From: Gammaproteobacteria bacterium
Lineage (GTDB): Bacteria > Pseudomonadota > Gammaproteobacteria > Pseudomonadales > Azotimanducaceae
Direction of reading: 5' to 3'
Length of the DNA stretch: 5,330 bases
NCBI GenBank assembly: GCA_030432795.1
Contig: JAUILW010000262.1
Location: forward strand, 1-5,330
Shown here: positions 4,982 through 5,330 of the stretch, in pieces
Layout of the letters: the number at the start of each line of letters is the position of its first letter
How positions within the stretch are numbered: position 1 is the first letter of the stretch
Translations under genes and position numbers: made by a program
Notes under the pieces: generated by a model
Seen by the model: only the letters and a program-made list of their open reading frames with translations
What the model was told of the DNA's origin: nothing
Database searches by the model: none

Positions 4982-5000
4982 CGCCGGCTGAGCGCCGGCG
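4982..5000 (+). terminator. GC-rich hairpin after the small ORF, no T-run
   Basis: CGCCGGC (4982-4988) and GCCGGCG (4994-5000) pair perfectly around a TGAGC loop. The RNA hairpin would be very stable, 11 bases after the small ORF's stop. The following bases, GCACGACACACG, contain no T-run, so it is not a standard intrinsic terminator. It could protect the 3' end of a transcript or act with Rho. The alternative-frame stop TGA is the first three bases of the loop. Confidence 0.4.
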
Positions 5001-5038
5001 GCACGACACACGCGGTACTTTCACCGGTACCAGCACCC

Positions 5039-5045
5039 AAGGAGG
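5039..5045 (+). other. Orphan Shine-Dalgarno-like AAGGAGG
   Basis: AAGGAGG is an ideal ribosome binding sequence, but no ATG, GTG or TTG lies within the next 12 bases. The nearest is GTG at 5063, opening a short frame without protein-like composition. It abuts the next hairpin. It may be chance, the remains of a lost gene start, or part of the RNA structure. Confidence 0.35.
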
Positions 5046-5050
5046 AACGC

Positions 5051-5088
5051 GCTCACCGCGAGGTGGGTTCTCGTTGTTTCCTTTTTCC
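5051..5088 (+). terminator. Possible intrinsic terminator before the ABC-exporter-like gene
   Basis: GCTCACC (5051-5057) pairs with GGTGGGT (5062-5068) around GCGA, a stable GNRA-type tetraloop. The seven pairs include two G-U wobbles. A pyrimidine-rich, T-heavy tract follows (5069-5088) ending in CTTTTTCC. The layout suits termination of transcription coming from the methyltransferase or small ORF side, 45 bp before the next gene. The T tract is interrupted and starts with TCTCG, so strength is uncertain. Confidence 0.4.
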
Positions 5089-5133
5089 AAGCACTTGCGC
5101 CCACCGATCGTCTAAACGAACGGAATTGGACTC

Positions 5134-5330
5134 ATGCAGGCAAAAAATCTCTGGCAGATCACCCGCGGCGAGTGGCTGAAGTACGCAGGCGCGACCCTTG
5201 CCATGGTTGGCACCAACGCGTTTTTCTTCAGTGCGCCAGTCGTCGGTGGTGCGGCCATCGACGTGATCGATCAAGGTCTCGACGCGGGTCATGGCGCGGT
5301 GTATGCCATCGCCAGCGCTTTTGCAACGCC
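5134..5330 (+). CDS. Probable ABC exporter, N-terminal membrane segment (3' end beyond right edge)
   Basis: The first 65 codons of a gene start at the ATG at 5134. The sequence opens MQAKNLWQITRGEWLKYAG, continues with a hydrophobic helix (about residues 18-42: ATLAMVGTNAFFFSAPVV), then GGAAIDVIDQGLDAG, then the start of another hydrophobic stretch (VYAIASAFA). A short cytosolic lead, a first helix ending in a proline, and the G-x-AID-x-I block are typical of the first transmembrane helix and following loop of type-1 ABC exporters with fused membrane and ATPase domains. The ATPase domain would lie outside the window, so Walker motifs cannot be seen and another polytopic membrane protein remains possible. 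No strong Shine-Dalgarno sequence is present; the upstream sequence is GGAATTGGACTC. The cargo cannot be inferred. Confidence 0.55.
   Translation, partial: MQAKNLWQITRGEWLKYAGATLAMVGTNAFFFSAPVVGGAAIDVIDQGLDAGHGAVYAIASAFAT

Noticed and set aside
5053..5292. 79-codon minus-strand frame opposite the ABC-exporter-like start
   Set aside because: The plus-strand reading gives a convincing membrane helix and the G-x-AID block. The minus-strand reading gives nothing recognisable.
1..5330. CRISPR array, transposon, prophage, toxin-antitoxin or defence system
   Set aside because: I see no regularly spaced repeats, transposase, integrase, nuclease or paired small toxin-antitoxin genes. The genes are mostly housekeeping or single exported proteins.

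Overview
The window is a compact, gene-dense, GC-rich stretch of bacterial chromosome. A direct glutaminyl-tRNA synthetase of the E. coli type and a TesB thioesterase point to Proteobacteria, most likely Gammaproteobacteria. This is inferred from protein resemblance only; genus and species cannot be read from the sequence. I see no rRNA, tRNA, CRISPR array, transposase, integrase or phage gene.

Layout, left to right. Minus strand 1-1057 is the N-terminal two thirds of glnS, running off the left edge. It diverges across an 87-bp gap from a plus-strand gene (1145-1720) for a small acidic cytosolic protein that I do not recognise. After a 14-bp tandem duplication across that gene's stop codon comes a plus-strand gene (about 1756-3066) for an exported protein with a C-terminal transglutaminase-like Cys-His-Asp domain. 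Its 3' end overlaps by 13 bp the convergent gene tesB (minus, 3054-3959), an acyl-CoA thioesterase II. Across a 97-bp divergent gap from tesB lies a plus-strand gene (4057-4809) for a SAM-methyltransferase-fold protein carrying a lipoprotein signal. Then comes a roughly 320-bp stretch (4810-5133) with no large gene. It holds a small ORF of 36 codons with a very good ribosome binding site and a signal-peptide-like sequence, plus two hairpins. A plus-strand gene starting at 5134 and running off the right edge looks like the first membrane segment of an ABC exporter.

How the genes work together: there is no evident pathway. glnS and tesB are housekeeping genes. The transglutaminase-like protein and the methyltransferase-like lipoprotein are both predicted to be exported but have no stated substrate. 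The unknown gene and the transglutaminase-like gene could be co-transcribed (35-bp gap). The methyltransferase gene and the small ORF could also be (51-bp gap), although the small ORF has its own candidate promoter.

Points most worth a second look: (1) four starts without Shine-Dalgarno sequences each have a -10-like hexamer placed so that transcription would begin 0-3 nt from the start codon, which suggests leaderless mRNAs; (2) the 4807-5090 stretch with its small secreted-type ORF, possibly a frameshifted remnant; (3) a SAM-methyltransferase fold behind a lipoprotein signal. I do not see convincing evidence for a new multi-gene system.
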